NCBI GenBank assembly: GCA_017562135.1
Contig: QEYB01000098.1
Coordinates: forward strand, 77,001-141,000
Direction: 5' to 3'
DNA length: 64,000 nt
DNA from: Dipylidium caninum
Lineage: Eukaryota; Platyhelminthes; Cestoda; Cyclophyllidea; Dipylidiidae
Of the stretch, positions 46,801 to 58,076 are shown one piece after another. How positions within the stretch are numbered: the stretch's first letter is position 1; each line of letters starts with the position of its first letter. Under the pieces are notes generated by a model, which had not been told where the DNA came from, made no database searches, and worked only from the letters and a program-made list of their open reading frames with translations. The translations under genes were made by a program, and so were the position numbers.

Positions 46801-48326
46801 CTGAGGCAGACTTTTTTAATGCGTTTGCCTTCACTTTGGCTATTCCCACTTCTCATGATCATGGCTACTTTATCTTGTCTCAAAATTTTAAAATTCTGGA
46901 GGATAGTGTCTTTTTTGGTCGGTATTGTACCAGTTTCTACGAAGGTTAGTTGAATTCTACGATTTAATGGGATTTTTCCGTACTTATTAATGATCCGAAC
47001 TCAGTGCTTACTCCGCATACTTTTCCATGTTACACGAGGTTATTTTCTCTTCTGACGAGTCTAAATTTAGGTGGCTGATTTATTCTAATCAGAAGTGTCA
47101 TTTGCAGCACCTGCTTGGCGGGTCGAGTGTAAGGTTATTCTCTTAACTTTTGCAAGTTTTCTTAGTGTCCTTCCGCTATACGATTTGCGGACTTGGAACT
47201 GAGGTACATTTATCATTCCTTATATAGCTGTCATCACTCCCCTTAGTCGTGGCTGTATCAATCTGGATATTTGGAGTTTTCTGTGTATTTCCGAAATGAT
47301 TGTTTTGAATTCATTTACAGGCCCCCCTAATGTTTGTTCCTAATAACCGAACTACGAAAGGGTAGCTGGATGTTGCCTTTTTTCAACGCGAGGGCATGAC
47401 CATGTTCAGATAATGAAAAGAACTTTTAAGGAATTCTTGGTTCTTTATTTTACTAAAGATATACAAGATGGCCAACTACAAGGAAAAATTGTTCCCTTCT
47501 TTGAACATTTGGAATATGAACATTTAACGTACAGTTACCGACAGCAATGTCGAGGCATCAGATTATTTTGCGCTTTTTCGTCTTTTGTAATTAAATATTT
47601 AGCTGTCGTTGGGAAGCTGCTGAAAAATTTGTCTTGAAGTTATTAGGGACTTGAGGACATTTTCAGTAGAACATTTGTTTTACGTCTCTAACTGAGTCAG
47701 CTTCCATCTTAATGAACAAAACGCCTCAGTCGACATACGTTGAGTTTCTGACATTTCTCAATACTTATTTAGGATATATACTAAAAATGTAGTAGGGTAC
47801 TCTAGGAAGTTCACTCAAATTGCGCATTTGGTTGTCTTTCGTTGAAGGCTCGGGTAAGGTGAGAAGATAAGATATCGAAAAATAATGATTTTTTTGCTCA
47901 TTTTAAACCAGGATTTGACAGAGGTTTCACATTACATATAAGAACCTACTACCTAAAAGTTGAAGAAATTTGCCTTAAGGATAATGCTTTGTAGGCAAAT
48001 AGTTACATTCTGCCGTTTGAGTATCGATGAGTATGATGTTTGATTAACTTAATGTTCTAACTCAGACTTCTCATCTGATCTGGTCACAATATATGAACCA
48101 AATGATAATTGGACAGTCGTGTGACTAAGTGATGTTTTCCTCTTTATTCGCGTGACAGCGATCTGGCGATGGCCTCGTGCTAATGGAAACGACTTTGAAG
48201 GATGAAGAGGCGAGTTATTTCCTCAACTCTCGTCTCCCTATCCCCCTCACCCTGGCTCGTCTGTTGCTACTAGCAAATGGAGTTCATGACATCAATGCTA
48301 TGGAAGAATCGACAATGCTCATGTGA
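40825..48326 (+). CDS. MAD1L1: Mitotic spindle assembly checkpoint protein MAD1, 12 exons, complete
   Basis: Exons 40825-41205, 41317-41441, 41567-41648, 42185-42600, 42630-42774, 42841-43062, 43139-43200, 43276-43366, 43437-43562, 43690-43828, 44252-44481, 48159-48326. Every phase agrees and the product is 728 residues (human 718). MAD1 binds MAD2 at unattached kinetochores and templates the checkpoint signal. Residues 1 to about 500 are coiled coil (for example LEQRVIRLETENAELRRSEA). The MAD2-interaction motif is KVLHFLANP at residues 517-525, matching human KVLHMSLNP. The C-terminal RWD-like domain follows: EFREACALLFGYNL matches EFRKACYTLTGYQI, and exon 12 (SGDGLVLMETTLKDEEASYF) supplies the end of the domain. 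Intron 1 is a GC-AG intron, intron 4 is 29 bases, and intron 11 is 3.7 kb and contains a mariner relic. An in-frame TGA lies seven bases before the ATG codon triplet stretch, supporting this start. Confidence 0.93.
43461..43487 (+). other. MAD1L1: MAD2-interaction motif of MAD1
   Basis: Encodes KVLHFLANP. It fits the MAD2-binding consensus of a basic residue, two hydrophobics, three or four residues, then Pro. Both MAD1 and CDC20 use this motif to thread through the MAD2 safety belt. Its position 86 residues before the RLM motif resembles the human layout. Confidence 0.85.
44482..48158 (+). other. MAD1L1: Last MAD1 intron, 3.7 kb
   Basis: Donor GTAATT after TTT AAG at 44481 and acceptor GTGACAG at 48152-48158. 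Exon 11 ends and exon 12 begins in phase 0, and the joined reading FKRSGDGLVLMETT matches the human FKATSPSGSKMQLLETE segment. Besides the mariner remnant, the intron is AT-rich DNA without recognised features. Confidence 0.85.
44998..45740 (-). mobile_element. Degenerate mariner-family transposase (Tc1/mariner)
   Basis: Read on the minus strand, pieces of a mariner transposase appear in order. First comes SDLRQNIRKLLPKMGCPWST followed by VHDHLHPIGELFKQGVRIPH (helix-turn-helix and linker). Then VTSDEQ holds the first catalytic Asp, HYDNARLRL the second (DNAR box), and SLDLTASDYHLF the third (from the PPYSPDLAPSDYHLF box). The C-terminal end follows at WQKVLDRWWKLF. Frames change and stop codons interrupt, so it is inactive. 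The layout fits the DD34D mariner class. Terminal inverted repeats were not found by eye, so the ends are those of the recognisable protein. It sits antisense within the MAD1 intron. Confidence 0.82.
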
Positions 48327-51300
48327 AATCATAACAAGCGGGAGCGATGGTGTAATTTTCAGCTTTTTACTATCGTATTTCCTTGATTATTTCTCGGGCC
48401 GATTTGATGGTGCGAACCGCGAATCCATCCATTGTATAATGACCATATTGATAAGCTTCTACTATGACTCAAAATCAATTCTCAACTCTTCCAATGACCC
48501 TGGAGCAAAATGGTTGTTGTTATCATTAAATCCTGGGCGTCATTTTTTGTGGTGTAAATATGAGCTGGGGTAATTTGGCAGAATGTCGAATGGACCGGGA
48601 ATCCTGTAGACGCTCTATTTAGAGGATTCATCATTCCAATTTACTTTACCAGGCAATTTACTGCATTGCAGAAATCGTACCTTTCCCACTTTCACGCGCA
48701 TGGGGAATTGACTACTATGAGTGGTGAAAATCAAATTTGACATTTCAAAGCGAGAGTCCATCAGTTAAAGCTCGAAATTCGACGATTATCGTTAAGAGTC
48801 CGTTTCCTAGAGGGCTATTTCGAATGCGTATGTTGAGTTACTTGGCAAGGTTGTGAATCCTCTCGTAAGAACATAATGGATGCTCAGTGGATGTACCGCG
48901 TTGTCAACGGGAGCGTTATCTCAGAGTCCTTTGAATGACGTTGAAATCGGAAAGTCGCTTTTTTTCGTGTTGCTTGAAAGGATGAAGTCCTCTACGTCGA
49001 TTCCACATTCCTATCTTTGAGAAAACACATGAAACACGTTTGCAGCTAATCCCGCGGTTTTAAGTAAAATGAGCAAGTGTATCATTTTGAGCGTTTTAAC
49101 TGCAACGCTTGAATCGAGATACCCCTCAATGGAAACAGTTACAATTCTTTTCTAATTTTTAAAAGTTAAACAGGTGGGAGAGGGAAGAAGGGACTGCCCG
49201 ATTCTTTGATCTTCGAGCTCCCCTGTAATCTATTCGGACAGGAAATTATCTTCCTATTACAACCATCATCTTTTCTGTTAGCTTACAATTTAATCGATCA
49301 CTAACTTCATCCCAAGTGCTCTTGCTTACCTTCGTTCATGACTCTTACGTTATTTGTTGTCATATTTGAGAGAAACTTGTCAGTTGATTGAGAGAAGGCC
49401 TCATTTGGCGGCATTTAGCGTCAACACAAGTGGCTCGCTTACTACACAAGTGTTCCTACAGAATCGTATTGTTGATACTTGAGTCTGGGGACCTAACCTT
49501 TGTCCATTTGAATGTTCTCCGAGATTGATTAATACAGCAAAAATAATAATGGGTTATGAGGAATTCCGGCGAGGAATATATTCTGCATTATTGCAGAGAA
49601 ATGAATGAACTGTATTACTTTGGGCCGAGCATTTCCGCAACGAGTGAAAGGGGTCTGAGATGGTTCCGCTAGAGGATGTCCACTAGCCTTCGGTTGTATA
49701 TACTTAGTTAATTTATCCACTCTGACAGATGGTGGGGAGCGTAGTTTGCTTTCGTCTCTGTTTGGCACTAAGGTTGAGCGAATCACAGTGAATTGTTGAA
49801 CGATCGCAATGTTACGTAATCGACAGCTCAAAACTTGTCTATGGGTCATGTGCATATGCCCTTACTTTGTGTCATTGCCGTTCATCCCAGTTGTTAGAAT
49901 TCAGCCAGATTCCGCATGTGATATTTCACTCACTTCTCAATCAGAATCAAGAGCTTTAGAGACATTAGTATTTGGCTTAATAGTGCACTTCTCCATCTCT
50001 AATTCACTACAAGTGTAAGGCTCACAAACAACAAAGTTTATTACGAGGTGATAAACAGCTGACCAAGTAAAACCGGTAAAAATACGTTGTTTCAGACCTC
50101 TGTTAATTAGTGGTGCTGAGGTAAGAGGATGAAATCACCAATGTTCTTGTCCGTTCAGCAAATAAGTCAGGAACCGAAGTATTTGCATGAAAACCGGTTC
50201 AACCGATGATACTTTTTGTCGATATGACTTTGGATGTATGGGTTTAATAACACCACTCCAAGAGTTGGCCTGACCTATGGTATAACTTTAAGTTCACCCA
50301 GATCATTTTCCATGTAAATCGCTATTAGTTCGATGGAGCATGTCTCCTTTGTGTTGAACCGAAATAGAAAGCGCCGTAGAGGTGTTGGTAGACTCCTGAC
50401 GCAAGTTCTTCCGGTTGTCTTATGAACAAAGGATTAGTAGATCCACAATGCAATTTTCACAATTCAAGAATTTCTATTCACCCAAACTCATGACATGATC
50501 GGCCTCCGAAAGCGAAAGAACGTTAAGCGTAATCGGGGTTTCACTTTTTCCTCACAACAGCATCTGCGAATTTAACTTTATATTTTTGACTTCGCAAAGG
50601 TAGGCCCAGAGATGATGTGATTTTATCTAAATTAACTTCATAAAATGACAGCTTAATCGGAAATAAAGATAAAAGAGTTTTAAGATCAGAGGTTACATTG
50701 GGGCGGCACTTTTTTCATAGATTAGTGAATTCAACATGACAAATGAAATTAACAAGGGTGGAGGGTAATGCAGCAGTTGTTTGATCTCGGTGAAATGTGG
50801 ATATCATTCGAAAAATGCAAAATAGGTCACCACGACCAAATAAACCAAATAGACCTGTAAACACAATGAAAGGCAAATTTTATGGGGATATGGAAGAGCG
50901 CAGCCATTCCACGTAGTTTTCACAGTGTTACGGTTAGGGGCATAAACAATGTGGAGCTTTCGAAAATTATAAGCACATCAATTTTTCTTGAACAAGTAAA
51001 AGAAACTCATTGAATATGAGTATAATATGAAAGACCAGACAAAACAATCCATTTACTTTTCTAGTCCCATAACAACAATTGAAAGACACAGTTGCAGTTT
51101 AAGAACAGCTATATTTTTTGGCATCCTCTCTGCCTTTTTAATCTGTGGTACTTTGTACACATTCTTAACAAAGTGTCAATGTAAACTTTCATCTTCAACG
51201 GGATATTAAGAAGAATATAACATCACGCGGCGTCGGACATTTGACGGAGGGTAAATGTGTCTACCTTACTGGAGGTGTCAAGAATACTGGAGGTAATACC

Positions 51301-54300
51301 TATGCGATATAAAAACAGATGGAAGAGAAAAAAGAGTTGATTTCCGATGCGAGAAGTACAAAAGCGGTCTCATTCGCCTTTTCTGCAGGACGGATGTGAG
51401 TTGATCTACGAAACGTGGGGTGACCTTCACATTTGTCTATGCATTGACTGGAGCATCTGTTTTATAAGCTCAACGCACTGGTTACCTAACGACTAATACT
51501 CTTATTCTCTTTTCTGTCTAGCAAATCACGCTCTTCATCCCATCCTTTAGGTTCCTATCCTCCTTTCTTTCCTTTTTTCCTGTCACCCTCCTGTGGACAA
51601 CGGCATTAGCTGTAAGGTTCGATGTCCTATTAACTCATTTCGTCGTAATCATCGTACATATACGTCACGTACCCAAATCTGATATCCTCAATCAAAATGA
51701 CAACTCATAGTGATGGCGCGTTTTTCCGTGAAGCGTGTGATGGTAGTTGGAACAGCCTGTGAAATACGCTCTAAAGAATAGGTACTGACCCAAGTATGAA
51801 ATGCTCAGCAGTAAGCTAATTAATTATTAAAATCTAAGGTTTAGGGGGGACCGAGGATGAGCTACCAGCTACGCCTACTCACCCGCACCACCGTTATTTT
51901 TCGTTAACATTTCCACAAAGAGGAAAATTGACGGGAGTCTGCTATATTGTCTCTGTCTCAGCGTCAACAGAAAGCAGAATCATGCAGACATATGTATTTC
52001 TTGTAGGTTCGAAGAAAGCCTGTGGATCATGGTCAGTAGAAGCTAGGTAAATGTTCTAATATTGTTGACATATATAAAAATACGGGCTGAGATGCGGAAC
52101 CAACGATTCTCGCGAATGCGTCTCAAACGCCTCATCTTGATTTGAACATTTCGTGTATTCGTGGTCCCTGCGTAAAGAGATCTGCTACCCCAAATGGAGT
52201 TTATCATCACAAGCACGCTGGAAGATGTCACTTTGCCATCATTCCCCGAAGCTATTCTGCAAGCACTTGCAATCCTCCCTCTTGTGGAGCGAGTAAAGGT
52301 GTTAAACTAACTAACCCCCCGATGTACTACTCTATGGATAAATTAGGAATCCTTCTCGAAGTCTAGAACCGAATGGCTGTTGACACGCCTTCCAGCGTTA
52401 ATTCCCTGATTCGCCATTTTTATCAAAATTATCTCTGTAATTCTAACATAAAGAAAGAGAACTGAAAAGTAGGTAATGAGCTTTTCCGCGTTCAGCTGAG
52501 CATATTGCTTCTGTCGAAGGTCCTGCAGGACCCCATTTCTTCCAGCTGTCGGTCTTCTTCCTTAAAAAAACATTTTTGTTTTGGCCCACAAGTCATAATG
52601 TAGCTAGCAGTTCAAGATCAGGCCATCGCCATGGTCTGGAGCCACTACGAATGAAAGCTTCATTGATAGGGAGAGGGACGAGGATCTCATTATAAATAAT
52701 GCTACTCAAAGCCTCCTTTTGAACGCCTAGCTGTCGCCTTTACATGTGGTCCTCAGGTGATCCCTTGCTAACATCCTGTTGTTGTCCTTCTCTCTGTCGT
52801 AGCTCCCACATGCCCTTGGAGACCGTGTGATTTTTATTAGAGTAGGCGGTGCGCTGTCGTGGAAGAGCGTTGATGACCGGATAAGTAACTCAAGAGGACC
52901 ATAAAAGGACATAACGAAAAGCAACAATGTTGACACCTACTTTGCCACTTAACACGCTCTCACCTTAACTTCTGACACTTCCATTATAAAGTGGAAACAT
53001 CTTCGAGTGTATCAGTAGGAATCGTCATTTCTACGTGTTAAAGGCATGTCGTCTTAGGTCTAAAAGATGAACTTCTGTTAAACAAGGGATATTGCGAATT
53101 ACGCAGAATGTTCTAATAAACCTAAACCGTCTGTTTTCATACAATTAAATCGCTACTTACGCCATAATTAAAACCATCATTTTACTAGAATAACACATTT
53201 GGTTCGGAAATTCAAGTTTCCGCTCGTATTAGAGTTTGCTGGTACTATAATTTCGTTCTAGTAACTTTAATTGTAAACAAGTTTATTTGTGGAGGATAAC
53301 CTAAGGAGAAGCCGATAATTAAAGAGGCCTAATGACGTACGCACTCGACTCATAATGGGCCTTGAGTAATAGGTCCTACTGCACAACTGGATAGCCAAAT
53401 AGCCTAAACAGACATGGGACGTGCGCCAACATTAAGTCCATTATGACTTTAACCAGCAGTACTTGCACTTTTTACGAATTTTTTTGGTCTGAATCAGGCT
53501 TGCGCAGGGGTTGCGGGATGTCCTTAGGCTGCCAGAGCCATACTTCGATAATGGTATTACCATAGTTTCAATGCATATTTTCTTAAAATTCCCTTTCCCA
53601 CAGGCTTCTTCTTTCATCAACAGCGTCGGAATTTTGCTGTTGCGTCTGTAACTCATACTATGGACATGTACTTTAGCCAGTGGTTCTCTCTAAGTTAGAA
53701 TTTGCTACACCTAGTTCCTCGTCCCTTCCGAGAATAAATTTTGAAAGCTAAAAAGAGGTCAACTTTTTCGCTAGAGGTAAAGTAGTCCGCAAAAGCATAT
53801 TGAAGAAGGCAAATCGGATAGCATTTTATGGTAAGAGATTCAAAATTAGGCGTGCCTTTCCTAGTTTTCGAGCACATCCAAACTGCCATGTGCTTCTTTG
53901 TGTGAAATTCATCTTTCCGGCTGTGATTACACCACTGTCTAACACTTAGCTGTTTTTCAAAATAAAAATTTAATGCAAACTCTCCTTATTCACCAAAGGC
54001 ATATTATCATGCGTAATGCCGGGACGGAATTTGTTGCACACGAACTTGACAGCCAGCACATCTCTGTATTTAGGATCGATGAATTGGCAGCTTACTGACT
54101 TGCCTGTTCTTCTGAGAGGTTCGGCCAAATGCGGGAAGACGAGACTTACGGTGGGCCAATTAAAGAGGACAACCACCCTGCTCGTGTTAGCTGAGAGTTA
54201 GGATAAAGTCATACGATTTCCAGAGCATTTAATAGTTCATCAGAGCTAATTAAATTGTCACCTTTCTCAAAAACAGACCCTCATGCTACAGGACCAAGCA

Positions 54301-57300
54301 CCAATCGGTCCAATGAGTCTTCAGAATAAACGGATAGTACTTTAGTCTGGAAACATGGCATCCTTTCCCTTCGCTTGCCCATTGAAATGCACAACCATGA
54401 GCCAGAATTAATATGTCAACTGTGTAAATGTTTCCTCAGTTCGTAATACAAAGACATCCAGACCAAACGCGGCCCAAGTCCTATCATCTTGCGGCATAAG
54501 ATATGCATATTGGAGTTCGCACCAAATTTCTCTCCTCCCTTATGAAATATTACTGCAAGATCGTCCATTTTGGTTTGTGGTTAATTTTGTTGAAGTGCAG
54601 ACTACTGCCCAGATGGAGCCTATTGAATAGAACGCTGATTATAACGACACCAAGAGGGATAGATCAGCGAAATTGGCTACTTATCTATTTTTGGTATGCT
54701 AAAGGTTCCGGCAAACTTATTGATAGCCTTCTCGAGAGTCATAATGCTGAGTTAAAGATAACGGACAAGTAAAGTTTCGTCAACCTCTGCTAATTAATTA
54801 TAAACTACTTTAAATAATTGTTACAATCCGGAAAACCAAAAATCTATCACTGTTAATGACAAGTGAACCTTCCCTGTCCTTACACAAATAAATTAAAAGT
54901 CCGTGCGACTTACCGGCTCTGATGTTCTCAGATTAAACACGGCCTAAATTTTTCAGCATATAAACGTGTTTCCTCTTGAATAGATATGAAACAACGACAC
55001 ACACTCAGCATATGATTTAATAAAGTTAAGAAAGATCAAGAAGAGAACTTTAAGAAATGACAGTTGACATGAAATAGGTTGGATAAGTACGGCCATACAA
55101 TTAACCAATTGAATTCCACCTCACTCTCCTTAAATCGGATTGGTCAATGCTGGAAGGATATTGTTTTCTAGTTCCCCACGACTACAATATGAGGATCCTT
55201 TAATATCTCCTGATACAGGTAAGACAAATTTATTTGAGCATCCTTGCTTTATTGCATTCGAGTATTTATCATCGCACTAACCTGCCTCCTGTGTGCCACT
55301 TCCAATGATATATAACTATGCATTGAATGAAGTCGACTCCAAGTCCTCCCCAGACTGTCATTTCCATAGCGCAACTCAGCAATTTTTTTACTCCATAAAA
55401 TGTCCAATCGTACTACCTTTCCGCCGATTAACAAACCGTCTTTTTTCTTCACCTAAATACAATTCTCACGTGCACCAGTCGTGCTGTCTGAACGTAACCA
55501 GTCGACTGATTTCCACTAAATCACCGCTTATAACTGGAAATATTTCTCCCCATTCCACTAGTACCGGACATTAGTGTGAGCACATCAGGATGTGAGGATC
55601 ATGTGTTATTGGAAGAATAAAGATCTACAGAATAAGTTGGCATAGGGAATAAGAAATGGACGCACTTTGTTAACACTCATTAACTCGGCATTGCCAAACG
55701 GTGTACGAAAGACACCTGGTAAAGCGTATTGCCCTACTTCTCAGTAGGAAATTTAATTAAAACGAAGGGAAATTAACGGCGACACATTGAGCGCCTTCAC
55801 TTAATTCATGCTATCATACAACACTGATCTTTCCTAGGTTTGTGGGAAGACATTTAAGGAGTCAAGTTAATAAGGACCGGTGCTAGTGTTAGTTTGATGG
55901 TATTATAGGCTTTTTTAATAAATGGAAGTAGGTTACGGGAGTGTTTAGTCCAATTTCGTTACGTTTAACCCTGTTAAGTAATTAGAAGAAAGTTGGTCAT
56001 AAGTTCACACCTCATTGGATGGGATATAAAGGAAGTAGAGTTGTCTTTGTCCCATTTAACCTACAAAGGTGTTTCTTTGACTTAAATGCACCGTCATTAT
56101 AGTCCGTTGAAAAAGATTTCGCTTCCGTTTTGCTATAAACCACCCTCCTTTTCAGCCGAGCATAATGGCCGTGTGGCTGAGTTAGGGTCTGAAAGTAATC
56201 CTCCATTAATTGACGTTTTGTTACATGATGAAGACCACACCAATCAGTGATCCAAGGGAAATGAGTTTCGCCCGTACCTAAACAGTCACTCTTTGCAAGC
56301 TAGGTGTTTAAAACTGCCTCATTTCTCCCTAAATGTTGGTGCTCTTTTACACCATTCTTATTCTGGGTTACACATACCAAAGCGATAGTAATCCTTATGA
56401 GCATCTGTATAAATCGTAATTGTGTGCCTTCAAAGAGAAGTGGAGGCGTCGAAGCCCCTCCGATAGGTCTCCGCCCAGTGATGATGCTGTACGATGAGGC
56501 CCAACTTTCAACTGTAAGGGAGAGTTGCGAAATGAAGCTCCTCAACTTCGTATCGTATAACGGGCTTTGTGGTATGGCGAAAGCGTCTGAAGTAAGTTAG
56601 GACAAGACTCGAGTGCGGGATTATCTGCGCCTCATCTATTGCTACATAAACCAACTTTATTTGATGTCGTTAGAGTCAAAAGGAGACTTGAGATGTCCTG
56701 TTGGACTAAAATGAGATGTTGCTGCTCGGATGAACCAAATTTCCCAGAATTTCGTTCTCGCTTTTGTCATAAATTTTTCATTTTTAGTCAATTTGGATAG
56801 TAAAGCCGTGTAAAAAATGAATTTATTGTGTATTTCTCCATCGAACGTGGTCTACTTCCTAAGTTATAATGCCAAAATCCAAAGGGGCGTCAGGAAAGGC
56901 GTTAACTTGAATCTTTTGATTATCCTTCACACATAATAAAATTATAAAATGATGGTGAAATCTTTCCCAAAACTCCCTTTGCCACAGTTGTTGTGGGACG
57001 GAAGTACGACACTGATCCTCACGCTATCCCACTTCGTGTTTGCTTTTTAAGTGTTACATCCTGCCCCGCGGTGGCCCATCTGGTTAAGTAGCGAACCTTC
57101 CTATAGAGAGTTGAACGAACTGCTAAAATGCCACGAATACACTGAATGCTACACCTCTAGGTGGCACTCTCGGCAGTTGATTTTACCAAACGAGAAATAT
57201 TTTTTGATGTAATATTAAAAGCTGATCGGTGTTCAACTGACTCCTTTGATACAGTTCCTATTTTGGTGACACCCAGGTAGTTCAAAAGCAGAATTGCCTA

Positions 57301-57824
57301 ATGAAAATGTAGTTGATAAACCGATAGAATAATCTCTAGCCAATTTCGCTCTCTTCGCTATGGGTGTGCCTGAGATTTCCGTCTGGTTACACCAGGACCG
57401 ACGTGAGCTGGTCTGCCGTTTCGTCCATTAAATCCGTTCCACGGCGTACTGAGGCTCACCGCATCTTACAACATCTTCATACGGAAGAAATAGGTTGTAT
57501 TCAAAACCTCTTAAACTTACAATTTTGTTTGCCTGATTACCACTAAAAGCCTACCTAGACGTTGATGCGATTTTATAAAAAAATTTTTCGATGACTTGTC
57601 TTAAGCCACTTTCTTACGTTTTCACTGTTCTCCGAAAGAAGCACCCCTTTGATCGCAATTTAAATCACCCCTGCCAAGATCGCTCAGAATGGACTACTGG
57701 CGGGTAATATGGTTATCAGCTGATAATGAGTGGTAATACGACCCATGTAATATTGTAAAACAATGGAAAGACTTGACGACAACAGTTCCATTTTGACCTT
57801 AGTGCATTTTTTAGTTGGGATAAG
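48327..57824. other. Long spacer without recognised genes
   Basis: About 9.5 kb between the MAD1 stop and the GPCR start. Open frames are short (at most about 108 codons), overlap on both strands and show no family motifs or consistent splice signals. I saw no tRNA-like T-arm motif and no large tandem repeat. Transposon fossils too old to recognise are likely. Confidence 0.55.
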
Positions 57825-58076
57825 ATGAACACAAGTGAACAGGACTTGGATTACTTTCTCTCTTCACGCTTCGCCACTCATCGCTACCCTATCAACACAG
57901 CTACAATAATTACGCTCTACTCTACCGTGGCGGTAGTCGGTTTCATCGAGAACGCAGTTATCTTTGCCACTCTCCTCGCAATCGGCGACCTACGTGGCGG
58001 TAGCGCAGCGAACGTCTTTGTAGGCGCGTTGACTGTTTCTGACATGATCCTTTGTGTGTTCAATGTTCCCACCCAG
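57825..58076 (+). CDS. First coding exon of a class A (rhodopsin-type) peptide GPCR, neuropeptide F/Y receptor-like; partial
   Basis: 84 codons ending in phase 0 at CCC ACC CAG before the donor GTCAGT at 58077. The short polar N-terminus has a glycosylation sequon at residues 2-4 (NTS). Helix 1 spans about residues 28-53 (ITLYSTVAVVGFIENAVIFA) with the conserved Asn at 43. After the loop GDLRGGSAAN, helix 2 spans about residues 62-82 (NVFVGALTVSDMILCVFNVP) with the conserved Asp at 73. Loop and helix 2 resemble neuropeptide F/Y-type receptors, which invertebrates use for feeding and reproduction signals, but one exon cannot fix the ligand. The usual Gly before Asn 43 is Glu. No exon for helices 3-7 was found in the remaining 5.9 kb, so the gene probably continues past the window. 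Confidence 0.62.

Noticed and set aside
48277..48573. Plus-strand open frame overlapping the end of MAD1
   Set aside because: It is a different frame over the last MAD1 exon and its 3' untranslated region. The MAD1 frame ends at TGA 48324-48326 and carries the homology.
50165..50200. CCGGTTCAACCGATG, a palindrome-like stretch with some likeness to a tRNA T-arm
   Set aside because: No acceptor stem, anticodon arm or D-arm could be fitted around it.
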